A DNA stretch of 64,000 nt, from NCBI GenBank assembly GCA_016868455.1, contig VGGV01000005.1, forward strand, positions 62,001 to 126,000, in the 5' to 3' direction. A model generated the notes under the pieces. That model saw only the letters and a list, made by a program, of their open reading frames with translations. It did no database searches and had not been told where the DNA came from. Below are positions 37,101 through 45,365 of the stretch, piece by piece. Both the position numbers and the translations under genes were made by a program. Position 1 is the stretch's first letter. The number at the start of each line of letters is the position of its first letter. The DNA comes from Bacteroidota bacterium. GTDB taxonomy: Bacteria > Bacteroidota > Bacteroidia > Chitinophagales > Chitinophagaceae.

Positions 37101-37239
37101 GCAGGCCTTTTTTTGCAAAGCCTTCCACTTTCTTCCACTCCCTTTCATAGTTTTTAATGTTCTGGCTGCGGGCACTCATGATAAACAGGCTGATGAATAA
37201 AACGAATAACACGGATCGTCTGATAACGGACAGGTTCAT
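31111..37239 (-). CDS. Alpha-2-macroglobulin family protein, thioester-containing
   Basis: 2042 residues from the ATG at 37237-37239, which opens a signal peptide (about 1-26); the longer frame upstream does not. MG-type beta domains run through the middle (YRPGQTVFFKGIVLTSNRK near 620; MEFSTKVVNLTGKEITGTAEFQ), with an acidic DSDADGVADKLDKE calcium-repeat-like segment. The thioester motif CAEQ (32785-32796, Cys about 1482) is intact in YPYECAEQTW, followed by the helical thioester domain. Bacterial macroglobulins trap proteases in the periplasm or on the surface. Four in-frame repeat-derived segments lie in the gene (31605-31630, 31730-31817, 34166-34194, 34429-34456). It is not paired with pbpC here. 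Confidence 0.94.
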   Translation of the reverse strand: MNLSVIRRSVLFVLFISLFIMSARSQNIKNYEREWKKVEGFAKKGLPKSALEEVKKIHALAKKEKQDAQLIKALVYMTGLQSENREDNEIFSIAEVEKEISVSKEPVTAILKNLLAEMYWNYYQQHRWQLYDRSRTKEFSKKDIATWDAEDFHKKISNLYLQSLLPEKLLQQTKLNNYDAIIIKGNVRHLRPTLFDLLAQRAIHYFENDERDIKKPAYAFEISQASAFDPAADFVIRKFPTKDSLSLQHKALLLYQKLIAFHLFDARPDALIDADLLRIQFVKSKSTHPEKNKLYFNAINHIASQYGNTSAASQAWYLLAAYHNENADAYKPYGDTTHRFSRLKAKEICERILQQKDSSEGKINCYNLLNQINNRSFQFSIEKVNIPGQSFRALVKYKNITNLYFRIIQPDENLKKQLENQYDEKYWPLLVSAKSEKSWEQKLPDAKDYQQHSTEIKVEGLPSGEYILLASDNKDFSGKKTILCVRFFYVSGISYVNSSNDYFVLNRDNGQPLAKAAVQVWEQRYDYNQSKYIKEKGRAYTTDGNGFFRFEKIKREKNDYRSYSYLLDITHNGDRLFMNDYTYDYYYYNQDAEEPKTINTVFLFTDRSIYRPGQTVFFKGIVLTSNRKEKTGSVNSGYSTTVILRDANYKDVDTIKVKTNGYGSFSGKFQLPQSGMNGQFSIYTRADNGNAGFKVEEYKRPKFYVEYEPIKGTYKVNDEIKVTGIAKAYAGNNIDGASVSYRVVRQPRFIYPWIFWRWWQPPSEEMEIAHGEAKTDKDGKFVVEFTAIPDLKIDRKFEPVFDYTVYADVTDINGETRSGEKSVSVSYKSLMLVSSIPSTLPADSLKKLSIRTQNMNGEHEPAIVKVSISKLKEEKRLIRGRYWERPDQFVMTKDEYIKNFPYDEYDNESDYKSWEKGEVVLEKSDSAKVNGEWAIVNKKFEPGFYIVEMSTKDQNGEEVKDVKYMELFDEKSNQLSRPDYLWTGIKKTTVELGETAKVELGTAADNLFVVHQINKEAGGGRQEAGIYSFLKLTNEKKIFSFDASEKDRGGFGAGWMFIKHNRLYQLSQNISVPWTNKDLAIEYATYRDKTLPGSEEKWKVKITGYKKEKMAAEMLASMYDASLDQFYPHGWRVPSIWPYFYNSKSWSGTQNFNQLQSKQKYLSDEQLKYVDKRYDILFSEVGDYRNPRLMRLQKPAGAPAMEELASTDIVLKNAENVEKKKNGDSDADGVADKLDKEKKGQQDPSVKIRKNFNETAFFFPDLKTDSTGAIEFSFTMPEALTKWKFMALAHTKEAAFGSSTKEIVTQKELMVQPNAPRFMREGDKMEFSTKVVNLTGKEITGTAEFQLFDAATDQPVDGYFKNQMPNQYFTVAAGQSELVKFPIEVPYQFNKALLWRIVAKAGAYSDGEENAMPVLTNRMLVTETMPLPMRGTSTKNFSFTKLLNSGSSETLQHHALTVEYTSNPAWYAVQALPYLMEYPYECAEQTWNRYYANSLAAYIANSSPKIKQVFEKWKIKDTAALMSNLQKNQELKAVLLEETPWVLQAKNEAEQKRNIALLFDMVKMSEQLNSSYDKLKQMQSSNGGFVWFTGGPDDRYITQYIVTGIGHLLKLKAVAKGQENKLKAILQTAIPYLDRKIKEDFDDLIKYKVNLKTYTPGYTTIQYLYMRSFLPDYQLVTASKTAYDYFRGRIQQTWLTQSKYMQGMIALALFRTGDIKTPEAILKSLKETSITHEELGMYWKDQRNGWFWYEAPIETHSLLIEAFQEAGKDTKTVDDLRTWLLKNKQTNNWKTTKATAEACYALLLQGTAPIGIGGLSDEPAIEIKMGGLLLTSSSGGGTEPAEAGTGYFKKTIDGVKVTPQMGNISVTVSSQLTNKPINQSLVSWGGVYWQYFEDLDKITTASTPLKLSKKLFTEKNTDRGPVLTPVNDGDVLKVGDKIKVRVELRVDRDMEYVHMKDMRASALEPVNVLSQYKWQGGLGYYESTKDASTNFFFSYLRKGTYVFEYPLLVTHTGNFSNGITTIQCMYAPEFSSHSEGVRINVE
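31605..31630. repeat. Direct repeat of ggttaattgg inside the macroglobulin gene
   Basis: ggttaattgg at 31605-31614 and 31621-31630 with tttatt between. In frame; encodes QLTNKPINQ on the minus strand. Confidence 0.5.
31730..31817. repeat. Two palindromic repeats 54 bases apart inside the macroglobulin gene
   Basis: cctcctccggaggagg (31730-31745) is a perfect 16-bp palindrome, followed by further ggagg words to about 31765. ccccgata-cc-tatcgggg (31800-31817) is a perfect 8-bp-arm palindrome. Both keep the frame, encoding SSSGGG and PIGIGG segments in the thioester-proximal C-terminal part. Confidence 0.62.
34166..34194. repeat. Iterated cctgc/cctcc words inside the macroglobulin gene
   Basis: Four related C-rich words in tandem; on the minus strand they encode AGGGRQEAG. 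Likely another inserted simple repeat, but less distinctive than its neighbours. Confidence 0.35.
34429..34456. repeat. Solo copy of the element-1 end repeat inside the macroglobulin gene
   Basis: attcac / attgcc / attcac words repeat four times, the same words that bound the four-helix-bundle element at 2505-3061. In frame; encodes VNGEWAIVN on the minus strand. No four-helix gene is attached. Confidence 0.5.
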
Positions 37240-37557
37240 GCCGGTAATTTTTTTACAAGGTAAATAAAACATTTCTGTGGGAATATGATGCGGGTAAATG
37301 CATGATTTCACACCGCTTTATTAAAATCTCAGCCAGTCTAGCAACAGCTAAAAAAATTTATAAATAATTAAGGAAGGCCTATGTGTGATTTTTAAACCTG
37401 GTGAAATGCTTGCCAGGCAAGGATTCCGGCATAAACCGGCATTAACTGTTTCGGGATGGTTTTTTCCATTAACATTTTGTTGCCTTGTTTTTTGGCACCA
37501 ATGGCATGGCTTTGGAAATAAGGTTAACGGAAATAATTATTGTTAACCCTAAAACAA

Positions 37558-38265
37558 ATGACCATGAAAAAAATTTTTACCCTTTTACTAAGCTCACTAT
37601 TCTCTCTTTCACTCCTTGCTTTTGACGGCAGCCGCCTGAGTATTTCCGCTCCTGGTACCAGTACCGAGCTGAAAGTGGAAATTAACGGCCGCAAATTCAC
37701 CATGAAGAACAACAGCATCACCCTCGGTTACCTTGGCGAAGGCTATCATGATGTGAGGATTTTCAAGGAAAGAAGGAGAAACGGCTTCGGTTTCGGCCGC
37801 CGGGAAATTGTGTACAGCAACAGTATTTTCCTGAAAAGAGGTTTTCACCTCGATATTACCGTAAACCGTTTTGGCAAGGTACTGGATGAACGCCGGATTG
37901 ACCGCCGCGACGAATGGTACAATGATGAAGATGAGTATTATGATGACAACAATGGCTGGGGCCATGGCAATGCCAATGTTATGAGCGGCCGGGAGTTTGA
38001 ACCGGTGAAAGAATCGCTCCGTAAAGAATGGTTTGAAAACAACAGGCTTACTTCTGCCAAGTTCATTATGGACAAAAACAATATGACGACTGCCCAGGTG
38101 AAAGAACTGATGCTCCTGTTCTCTTTTGAAAGCAACAGGCTGGAAGTAGCCAAGTATGCTTACCGCAAAACGGTGGACAAACATAACTACTACCAGCTGA
38201 ATGAAGCGCTGACCTTCAGCAGCAGTAAAGAAGAACTGGCCCGTTTTATCCGTGAATCCCGTTAA
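37558..38265 (+). CDS. Secreted DUF4476 protein
   Basis: 235 residues from the ATG at 37558 (a second ATG at 37564 is equally possible). Signal peptide about 1-21 (KKIFTLLLSSLFSLSLLAF). The middle is beta-rich and basic (GFGFGRREIVYSNSIFLKRG), then a very acidic stretch DEWYNDEDEYYDDNNGWGHG, and a C-terminal helical DUF4476 domain of about 90 residues (FIMDKNNMTTAQVKELMLLF). The domain is common in Bacteroidota and its function is not known. It is divergent from the macroglobulin gene; the 318 bases between (37240-37557) hold both upstream regions and no further gene. Confidence 0.85.
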   Translation: MTMKKIFTLLLSSLFSLSLLAFDGSRLSISAPGTSTELKVEINGRKFTMKNNSITLGYLGEGYHDVRIFKERRRNGFGFGRREIVYSNSIFLKRGFHLDITVNRFGKVLDERRIDRRDEWYNDEDEYYDDNNGWGHGNANVMSGREFEPVKESLRKEWFENNRLTSAKFIMDKNNMTTAQVKELMLLFSFESNRLEVAKYAYRKTVDKHNYYQLNEALTFSSSKEELARFIRESR

Positions 38266-38307
38266 CCTGTCTGCTTCTCACACACTATACACCAAGGGTT
38301 AAAAACA

Positions 38308-38339
38308 AAGCCCCGGCAGTATCGCCGGGGCTTCTCCTT
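38308..38339. terminator. Bidirectional rho-independent terminator
   Basis: 10-bp stem aagccccggc / gccggggctt with a six-base loop between the DUF4476 gene (plus) and sucD (minus). T-rich tracts follow on both strands. Confidence 0.85.
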
Positions 38340-38349
38340 TTCAGGAAAA

Positions 38350-39225
38350 TTATTTTTTCAGCACTTCAGCCATTTTCTTTCCGATATCAGCCGGGCTGTT
38401 TACCACATGGATGCCGCATTCTTTCATGATCTTCATTTTGGCCGCTGCAGTATCATCCGCCCCGCCTACGATGGCGCCGGCATGACCCATTCTTCTGCCG
38501 GGTGGTGCTGTTTGTCCGGCAATGAAACCCACCACTGGTTTTTTATTTCCGGTTTCTTTTATCCAGCAGGCAGCTTCGGCTTCCATGCCGCCGCCTATTT
38601 CACCAATCATGACTATGGCATCGGTGGCGGCGTCATTCATAAAAAGTTCAACAGCCTCTTTGGTAGTGGTGCCGATAATAGGATCGCCGCCAATTCCGAC
38701 AGCCGTAGAAATGCCCAAACCTGCCTTAGCTACCTGGTCAGCCGCTTCATAAGTCAGTGTTCCGGATTTTGAAACGATGCCCACCCTGCCCGGAATAGAA
38801 ATAAAACCGGGCATAATGCCCACTTTACATTCCCCTGATGTAATAACACCGGGACAGTTGGGGCCCACCAGTCTCGTATTTTTTCCCTGCAGGTAATTTT
38901 TCACTTTTACCATATCCTGAACCGGTATTCCTTCCGTGATGCACACCACCAGGCGGATACCCGCATCGGCCGCTTCCATTATTGCATCAGCGGCAAAAGC
39001 TGGAGGTACAAAGATGATGCTTACATCGGCCCCTGTGGCCTTTACACAATCAGCAACCGTGTTAAAAACAGGTTTTTCAAGGTGTTTGGTCCCGCCTTTT
39101 CCGGGTGTAACGCCGCCCGCCACATTGGTTCCGTATTCAATCATCTGGGTGGCATGAAAAGTGCCCTCGGTACCGGTAAAACCCTGTACTAATATTTTCG
39201 AATTTTTATTGACCAGTATACTCAT
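38350..39225 (-). CDS. sucD: Succinyl-CoA synthetase, alpha subunit
   Basis: TCA-cycle ligase that makes ATP or GTP from succinyl-CoA. 291 residues: the N-terminal CoA-binding [18 protein letters not shown], then [20 protein letters not shown] and the phosphohistidine motif [13 protein letters not shown] (about 245-257). The beta subunit gene is not adjacent, which is common in this phylum. A TACTTTTG -7 box lies 20 bases upstream of the ATG. Confidence 0.97.
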   Translation of the reverse strand: MSILVNKNSKILVQGFTGTEGTFHATQMIEYGTNVAGGVTPGKGGTKHLEKPVFNTVADCVKATGADVSIIFVPPAFAADAIMEAADAGIRLVVCITEGIPVQDMVKVKNYLQGKNTRLVGPNCPGVITSGECKVGIMPGFISIPGRVGIVSKSGTLTYEAADQVAKAGLGISTAVGIGGDPIIGTTTKEAVELFMNDAATDAIVMIGEIGGGMEAEAACWIKETGNKKPVVGFIAGQTAPPGRRMGHAGAIVGGADDTAAAKMKIMKECGIHVVNSPADIGKKMAEVLKK

Positions 39226-39244
39226 ATTTTTCCGGAAAGTCCGG

Positions 39245-39252
39245 CAAAAGTA
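39245..39252 (-). promoter_or_regulatory. -7 box TACTTTTG upstream of sucD
   Basis: Exact TAnnTTTG on the minus strand, ending 19 bases before the ATG. Confidence 0.38.
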
Positions 39253-39299
39253 AGGCTTAAAGTGTAAACAGGAGAGGCTGCCGAAAAGCTGTAATGCAG

Positions 39300-40109
39300 C
39301 TATTTCAGCATATCATCCATATTCCGGTCTTCGGGTAATTTCCCTTTTTGTTCCAGCATCCGCATGTCTTTGGCATCCTGCAGGAACTCTGAAGCGAAGA
39401 TGAAATCATTCAACCGCTGATTTTTGCTGAAGATGATTTCTTTATTGTTGCCTTCCCATTCTTTTTCCCCCTTGTACATATAAAGAATATAATTGCCGAT
39501 CTCCATCACACTGTTCATGTCGTGGGTGTTTACTACCGTGGTAATATTATACTCCACAGTAATTTCCCGAATAAGTTTGTCAATCACAAGCGAAGTTTGG
39601 GGATCGAGGCCGGAGTTGGGTTCATCACAAAAAAGATATTTGGGGTTCAGCACAATGGCCCTTGCCAGCGCCACCCTTTTTTTCATTCCTCCGCTCAGTT
39701 CAGCAGGGTATTTCCGGTTTACATCGGGCAGATTTACCCTTGCCAGCACTTCATTCACCCTGTCCAGTTTTTTTCTATAGTGCCAATCAGTAAACATACT
39801 GAGGGGAAACATGATGTTTTGCTCCACTCTCAGGCTGTCGAACAGGGCAGAACCCTGGAAAAGCATTCCAATCTCTTTCCGTATCTCTGTTTTATCATGT
39901 CCCTTCATGGCGGTGAAGTTCTGGCCATGATAAAGCACTTCCCCGCTGTCGGGTTCAAAAAGGCCCACCATGCATTTCATCAAAACGGTTTTACCGCTTC
40001 CGCTGGCGCCGATGATCAGGTTGCATTGCCCCGCTTTCATCACAGCGCTAACATCCTCTATGATGACTTTACCGTTAAAACTTTTATGTATGTTTTTTAC
40101 TTCAATCAT
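39300..40109 (-). CDS. mlaF: Mla-type phospholipid transport ATP-binding protein
   Basis: 269 residues of an ABC ATPase: Walker A GASGSGKT (about 36-43), the LSGGMKKR signature, Walker B with [10 protein letters not shown], and a His switch (VVNTHDM). The sequence is of the MlaF/Mkl type that powers phospholipid movement between the membranes. It starts 15 bases after the MlaE-type permease gene. MlaD-type substrate-binding protein is not encoded alongside, so it is expected elsewhere. Confidence 0.92.
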   Translation of the reverse strand: MIEVKNIHKSFNGKVIIEDVSAVMKAGQCNLIIGASGSGKTVLMKCMVGLFEPDSGEVLYHGQNFTAMKGHDKTEIRKEIGMLFQGSALFDSLRVEQNIMFPLSMFTDWHYRKKLDRVNEVLARVNLPDVNRKYPAELSGGMKKRVALARAIVLNPKYLFCDEPNSGLDPQTSLVIDKLIREITVEYNITTVVNTHDMNSVMEIGNYILYMYKGEKEWEGNNKEIIFSKNQRLNDFIFASEFLQDAKDMRMLEQKGKLPEDRNMDDMLK

Positions 40110-40124
40110 GTTTCAAATTTCGTA

Positions 40125-40868
40125 TCAGGTTGGCAGCAGCAGGGCTGAGAGTATATAGTCAAAAAACAATATCAGGATACAACTGACAACCACCGCTTTT
40201 GTACTGGCCCGCCCGATTTCAAGGGCGCCGCCTTTTACATAATAGCCGTAAAATGCCGGAACGCTTGAAATAATAAAGGCAAATACATAGGCTTTGGTAA
40301 GGGCAAAAATTACATTATACGGAACAAAAAACTCGAGCAGGCCTTTATCATAAATACTGCCTGATATAATGCCTGATGCCCCACCGGCCACCCGGCCGCC
40401 CCAGATACTGAGAGCCATGGCAATCACCACCAGCAGAGGAATCATCAGCAGCGCTGCTGCAATTTTGGGCAATACCAGGTAAGTTTTTGTTTTAATGCCC
40501 ATGATCTCGAGGGCATCTATTTGTTCACTTACCCTCATATTTCCCAGTTCGCTGGCTATCCGGCTTCCGGCCACACCGGCCAGTACAATACATACAAGGG
40601 TAGGGGCAAATTCAAGTATAACAGTATCTCTTACTATTTGTGCAATAGTTGAGGGAGGAATCAGCGGACTTACAAGCTGGTAAGCTGTTTGAATAGTGGA
40701 AACGGCGCCGATAAAAACGGATATGATCGCAACAATGCCCAGTGACCCAAACCCGATCTCTGTACACTGGTGAATCAATTCCTTCCAGTACATCTTCCCG
40801 TTTTCAGGTCGGGAAAACATACCCTTGATCATCAGGAGGTAGCGGCCTATATCACTGAAAATGGTCAT
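40125..40868 (-). CDS. mlaE: Mla-type phospholipid transport permease
   Basis: 247 residues with about five hydrophobic segments and the MlaE family core: FGSLGIVAIISVFIGAVSTI, PTLVCIVLAGVAGSRIASELG (the conserved coupling-loop region), and EQIDALEIMGIKTKTYLVLP. It is the membrane partner of the downstream ATPase, in the same operon. Confidence 0.92.
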   Translation of the reverse strand: MTIFSDIGRYLLMIKGMFSRPENGKMYWKELIHQCTEIGFGSLGIVAIISVFIGAVSTIQTAYQLVSPLIPPSTIAQIVRDTVILEFAPTLVCIVLAGVAGSRIASELGNMRVSEQIDALEIMGIKTKTYLVLPKIAAALLMIPLLVVIAMALSIWGGRVAGGASGIISGSIYDKGLLEFFVPYNVIFALTKAYVFAFIISSVPAFYGYYVKGGALEIGRASTKAVVVSCILILFFDYILSALLLPT

Positions 40869-40936
40869 TGTCGGATTTAGAATGTAAAATACGGAGGAAA
40901 GTTGACAGGCTGAAAAGTCAGCCTGCCTGCAAAGCG

Positions 40937-43279
40937 TTATATATCTCTTGATATTTTACGGAACCTTTTCCACCATCTTGACTTTTTTACAATTTCATCC
41001 GTCGGGGCCTTGCTTTTAATCTGAGCATCCACCACAGCTATCAGCGCCATATTAATGATGCTTCTTACGGAGCTTCCCAGCTGAAGGATATGAACCGGTT
41101 TTTTCAGGCCCAGCAGGATGGGCCCTACTGCATCGGCTGTCTCCAGTTCTTTCATCAGGTTATAAGCAATATTTCCCGCTGCGAGGTTGGGAAAAATGAG
41201 GGTATTCACATCTTTGTCCGCCAACTCGCTGAAAGGATAGTTTTCCTTCATCAGTTCTTTATTGAATGCCACACTGGCCTGCATTTCTCCGTCCACCAGC
41301 AACGCCGGCATTTTTTCCTTGACAATGCGGCGGGTCTCCGCCACCAGTCTTGCTTCCGTTGAATTGCTGCTGCCGAAATTAGAGTAACTGAGCATGGCAA
41401 TGCGGGGAGTGATGTTGAAATGGCGGATTTCTTTGGCCACCAGCAGGGTGATTTCGGCAAGCTCTTCAGCCGTCGGGTTGAAATTAACAGTGGTATCTGC
41501 CAGGAACAACGGCCCTCGTTTGGTAAGCATGAGATACATACCGGCAATTTTTTTCACCCCTTCCTCAGTGCCGATGGTATGCAGGGCCGGACGAATGGTA
41601 TCAGGATAGTTTTTGGAGAGTCCCGAAATCATCGCATCGGCATCGCCGCATTCCACCATCATACAGCCGTAATAGTTGCGGTCTTTCATCACTTTTTTTG
41701 ATTCATAGGCATTGAAACCCTTTCTGCCTCTTTTGGCAAAAAAGATCTCAGCATATTTATTCCTTCTTTCTTCGGTGGCATCGCTGCGCGGATCAAAGAT
41801 GGGCAGACCTTCCAGATCTATGCCATTGGCAGCAGCGATATTTGTAATTTTATTCTCATCACCCAGCAGTATCGGGTAACCGATGCCTTCATCAAAAACA
41901 ATCTGTGCTGCTTTCAGGATTTTTACATTGTCCGCTTCGGCAAACACAATCCGTTTCGGGTCGCGGCGGGCTTTATTGCCAACTACCCTCATCACCTGGT
42001 TATCGAGTCCAAGACGTTTGTTGAGATTGTTGGTATATCCCTCCCAGTTGGTGACGGGTTGTTGAGCCTCTCCGCTTTCCATAGCGGCTTTCGCCACAGC
42101 AGGGGCAACGGTGGCAAGCAGCCTTGGGTCAAGCGGTTTAGGTATGATATAGTTCGGTCCAAAAGTGATGTTCTTTTCTCCATAAGCCATGTTCACAATA
42201 TCCGGTACCGGTGTTTTGGTCAGTTCCGCCAATGCCTTCACGGCAGCCAGTTTCATTTCTTCGTTAATATGTTTGGCCCTTACATCCAGCGCCCCGCGGA
42301 AAATGTAGGGGAACCCAAGTACGTTGTTTACCTGGTTGGGATAATCGCTGCGGCCGGTTGCCATAATGATATCCTTTCTGGCAGCCGTAGCATCATCCCA
42401 GCTTATTTCAGGATCGGGATTGGCCATGGCAAATACGATAGGGTTCTTTGCCATGCCTTTTACCATTTCAGCGGTAACACAGTTGCCTGCGCTAAGGCCG
42501 ATGAAAACATCAGCATCCTTCATGGCTTCGGCCAGTGTCATTTCCGCTTTGGCATTGGCGTATGACTGTTTCAGCTCATCTATATCTGTACGTCCCTTGT
42601 GCAGCACTCCTTTGCGGTCAAACATCAGGAAATTGTCATGCCGGGCTCCGAGTGCCTCATATAATTTACAGCAGGCAATGGCTGCGGCGCCGGCGCCGTT
42701 CACCACAATTTTTGCCTTTTCAATTTTCTTTTTCTGCAGATCAAGGGCATTCAGCAGTGCAGCTCCGCTTATGATGGCCGTGCCATGCTGGTCATCATGC
42801 ATTACCGGAATATTCAGATCTTCTTTCAGTCTTTTTTCAATATAGAAACATTCCGGGGCCTTGATATCTTCCAGGTTGATACCTCCGAATGTAGGCTCCA
42901 GTGATTTTACAATCTGTACAAATTTCTCAGGGTCTTTTTCATTGATCTCGATGTCGAACACATCAATATCAGCAAAAATTTTAAAAAGCACTCCCTTTCC
43001 TTCCATCACCGGCTTGCCGGCCTCGGGACCGATATCACCCAGCCCCAGCACTGCGGTGCCGTTGCTTATTACCGCCACCAGGTTTCCTTTGGCAGTGTAT
43101 TTATAAACATTTTCTTTATTGCCGGCAATTTCTTTACAGGGTTCTGCCACACCGGGGCTGTAGGCAAGGGAAAGGTCTCTTTGTGTTTTGGCATCTTTAG
43201 TGGGTACTACTTCAATTTTTCCGGGCCTTCCTTTGGCGTGGTATTCGAGGGCCTGCTGTTTGCGGAGTTCGCTTTGCAT
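40937..43279 (-). CDS. maeB: NADP-dependent malic enzyme with C-terminal phosphotransacetylase-like domain
   Basis: 780 residues. The malic enzyme half (about 1-425) has the [24 protein letters not shown] and [10 protein letters not shown] motifs and the NAD(P) fold [14 protein letters not shown]. The C-terminal half (about 435-765) resembles phosphotransacetylase but in this family serves mainly as a regulatory acetyl-CoA-sensing domain. It decarboxylates malate to pyruvate with NADPH formation. Full length for MaeB. Probably monocistronic. Confidence 0.95.
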   Translation of the reverse strand: MQSELRKQQALEYHAKGRPGKIEVVPTKDAKTQRDLSLAYSPGVAEPCKEIAGNKENVYKYTAKGNLVAVISNGTAVLGLGDIGPEAGKPVMEGKGVLFKIFADIDVFDIEINEKDPEKFVQIVKSLEPTFGGINLEDIKAPECFYIEKRLKEDLNIPVMHDDQHGTAIISGAALLNALDLQKKKIEKAKIVVNGAGAAAIACCKLYEALGARHDNFLMFDRKGVLHKGRTDIDELKQSYANAKAEMTLAEAMKDADVFIGLSAGNCVTAEMVKGMAKNPIVFAMANPDPEISWDDATAARKDIIMATGRSDYPNQVNNVLGFPYIFRGALDVRAKHINEEMKLAAVKALAELTKTPVPDIVNMAYGEKNITFGPNYIIPKPLDPRLLATVAPAVAKAAMESGEAQQPVTNWEGYTNNLNKRLGLDNQVMRVVGNKARRDPKRIVFAEADNVKILKAAQIVFDEGIGYPILLGDENKITNIAAANGIDLEGLPIFDPRSDATEERRNKYAEIFFAKRGRKGFNAYESKKVMKDRNYYGCMMVECGDADAMISGLSKNYPDTIRPALHTIGTEEGVKKIAGMYLMLTKRGPLFLADTTVNFNPTAEELAEITLLVAKEIRHFNITPRIAMLSYSNFGSSNSTEARLVAETRRIVKEKMPALLVDGEMQASVAFNKELMKENYPFSELADKDVNTLIFPNLAAGNIAYNLMKELETADAVGPILLGLKKPVHILQLGSSVRSIINMALIAVVDAQIKSKAPTDEIVKKSRWWKRFRKISRDI

Positions 43280-43350
43280 TGCTGATCATTAAAATGAACC
43301 TTCGGCACTTTTCAAAACGGGGATGCAATGTACGGAATAAAGAGAGAGGT

Positions 43351-43970
43351 TTAATTCTTTCTCTTATACCTGTCTTTTTTGATGATGTTGATGTCAAAGC
43401 CAATTTCTATTGTAATATGGTGCCGGTATCCCTTTTTATCAAAACTGAAAATTGCTGGTTTATATAACAAGGCAATGAAGAAAGTTTCTCTACTAAAGTA
43501 TTCGGGTCCAAAGGATAATCCTATTGTGTTGTCAGTTTTGTTGTTTTTATATCCACTATTAAATTGGGGAAGCCGTATTTGTATTTACTGAAGTTTACGC
43601 CACTGACAAATCTAACTCTATCTGTTACTACTTGTCTATGATATCGTATTTCAAATGAAAGACAAGTATTTCTTATCCATGTTCCGCCTTCTATATCTAC
43701 AGACCCGATAGGATAAGGGAAATCTGTTGAAAGAGAAAATCCTGCAGATATTTTCTGCCTGTCAGTTCTCCGGAATACATGGATTCCGAATCCTGCAAAG
43801 CCGTATGAAGTTGAATCTTTATCTTTTTCGTAGTGATGATAGCGGAAATTATTAAAATAAGGGAAAGAAATGGTAACGCCATATTCCACAGCTTCTTTTT
43901 CAGGTTTCTTTTGTCCATATAGTGAACAGGGAAAGACAAAAAGCAGAAAACATACAGCAGTAGTTTTCAT
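43351..43970 (-). pseudogene. Secreted beta-rich protein of unknown function, frameshifted
   Basis: A signal peptide (MKTTAVCFLLFVFPCSLYG; start ATG 43970, an earlier ATG 43991 is possible) leads into about 125 residues of alternating strands. The frame then ends early at 43521. Adding one G to the plus-strand run 43566-43569 opens a second frame that continues naturally (PQFNSGYKNNKTDNTIGLSF) through about 60 more residues to HHITIEIGFDINIIKK and a stop at 43351. The whole looks like a small outer-membrane or surface barrel protein. I do not recognise it. Confidence 0.6.
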
Positions 43971-44041
43971 GTCAGGCAGATTGTATTTCAATGTAAAAGT
44001 AAAATCTGATTTTTAATTTGCATCACTCTGCAAACTCATTT

Positions 44042-44135
44042 TCAGTATATGCTCACAGAATTCCCCAGTCACGCCATCATCCCCATTCCGATTTCAAGGC
44101 GGGTTCGTCAATGTTTATAAAAGTACCCTATAACC
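44042..44135 (-). pseudogene. Remnant of an M20-family amidohydrolase C-terminus
   Basis: On the minus strand, once an indel is allowed, this reads NIDEPALKS-G then MGMMA-stop-LGNSVSIY-stop, which aligns with FNIDENAIETGMGVMAWLGSRVIIP at the end of the intact M20 gene 45366-46547. The Trp codon has become TGA. It looks like the decayed 3' end of a tandem paralog, now 1.2 kb away across the ATPase gene. Confidence 0.6.
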
Positions 44136-44145
44136 GTAAAAAATC

Positions 44146-45309
44146 TCAGAAAATCTTTGATTCAATTAAAGCTTCAATACTGCACAATTGCAATCCTTTC
44201 CCAATATCAATTAACCCTTGATCCCTCCGGGGTGTAACCACAAAATTGTTTTTTGTTTTTAAGTCAGCAATGGCATTGTAGGTGCCTGCTGTAAGAACAG
44301 GGGCATTGTTTATTTTGGATTCAATGGCGGCAACAGGCCTGCCTCCTTTTACAATTACCAAATCAGCTTCTGTGCCATCCTGTGTGCGGTAAAAATGATA
44401 ATCATATTTTTTCCCAAAATGATTGACACACTGTTCCAATACAAATCCTTCCCATACCATGCCACACTGCGGATGCCCAAGCAGGTCTTTCATACTGTAA
44501 ATCTTCAGCAGGTTCAGCAAGATACCTGTATCTCTGATATATACCTTCGGGCTTTTAGCAATCCGCTTTTTTGCCTTGCTGAACCAGGGCTGCAACCGGC
44601 GTATCAGAAATGCGTCTTCGAGATAATTTATTGTCTTATGTAATGTGGGTGAACTAACACCCAGGGCAGAACCAAGCTGACTATAGTTAATTATGCCGCC
44701 ATGCCAATGGGCCAGCATCTGAAATAATCGGTGCACTAATTTTGGAGAAACGCTTAGTCCAAGTGCCGGAAGTTCCCGTTCTACATAAGTAGTGAGGAAT
44801 GACTGCTGCCACAACCGGGCTTCTTCTGATGTTTTAGCAAGAAAAGGGATTGGGAACCCCCCTCGTATCAGCAATCTTTCTGAAGAATATTTTGTAACAA
44901 CTTCTTTCAGAATAAATGGAGAAAGTTCATGATAGTAAATTCTTCCTGCCAGTGTCTCAGAACTTTTAGCCAGCAGATCAGGAGATGCTGAGCCTAGAAA
45001 AAAAAACCGGCCAGGTTTTCGGTGTTTGTCTATTACAGAACGAAGTATTGGAAAAAGTTCGGGTATTCGTTGAATTTCATCAATGATTATACAATCGTTT
45101 TTATACTGTTCAAAAAAGGGAACCGGGTTTTGCAACAGGAAATGATCATCCGGGTTTTCCATATCAAGATACAAGCCTTTCTTTTGTAATGATTTCAGCA
45201 GGGCCTTTGCAAGGGTGGTTTTACCTGCTTGCCGGGGGCCTAAGAGCGCCAGTGCCGGGAACAACCGGAAGGTTTTAATCAACTCCTGCTCAGCGAAACG
45301 CTTTATCAT
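44146..45309 (-). CDS. AAA ATPase with DUF4143 domain
   Basis: 387 residues from the ATG at 45309 (a TTG three codons earlier lies in a palindrome). Walker A LLGPRQAGKTTLA (about 26-38), Walker B IIIDEIQRIPEL, sensor FFLGSASPDLL, then the DUF4143 domain (about 160-370) with IRGGFPIPFLA and a C-terminal EADLVI...AIESK that fits a PD-(D/E)xK nuclease-like strand pair. Such genes are scattered accessory genes in many bacteria and archaea with no settled function. It sits between the M20 remnant and the intact M20 gene, so it probably entered or expanded there. Confidence 0.9.
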   Translation of the reverse strand: MIKRFAEQELIKTFRLFPALALLGPRQAGKTTLAKALLKSLQKKGLYLDMENPDDHFLLQNPVPFFEQYKNDCIIIDEIQRIPELFPILRSVIDKHRKPGRFFFLGSASPDLLAKSSETLAGRIYYHELSPFILKEVVTKYSSERLLIRGGFPIPFLAKTSEEARLWQQSFLTTYVERELPALGLSVSPKLVHRLFQMLAHWHGGIINYSQLGSALGVSSPTLHKTINYLEDAFLIRRLQPWFSKAKKRIAKSPKVYIRDTGILLNLLKIYSMKDLLGHPQCGMVWEGFVLEQCVNHFGKKYDYHFYRTQDGTEADLVIVKGGRPVAAIESKINNAPVLTAGTYNAIADLKTKNNFVVTPRRDQGLIDIGKGLQLCSIEALIESKIF

Positions 45310-45310
45310 A

Positions 45311-45347
45311 CCCTGCAAATTTAAAATTTTATTTTAAAATTGCAGGG
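45311..45347. promoter_or_regulatory. 37-bp palindrome at the ATPase start
   Basis: ccctgcaaatttaaaat (45311-45327) is repeated in inverse at 45331-45347 with one mismatch. The left arm touches the start codon of the DUF4143 gene. Could be an operator or an insertion boundary. Confidence 0.45.
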
Positions 45348-45365
45348 TTTAGGCAGGATTATTTT

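Noticed and set aside
37491-37514. TTTG and TGGCTTTG as a promoter for the DUF4476 gene
   Set aside because: Spacing of 12 bases is far from the usual range and the -7 box lacks its A.
37609-38184. 191-codon open frame opposite the DUF4476 gene
   Set aside because: Antisense of a gene with a signal peptide and a recognised domain; no homology recognised.
39522-40148. 208-codon open frame opposite mlaF
   Set aside because: Antisense shadow; mlaF motifs are complete on the minus strand.
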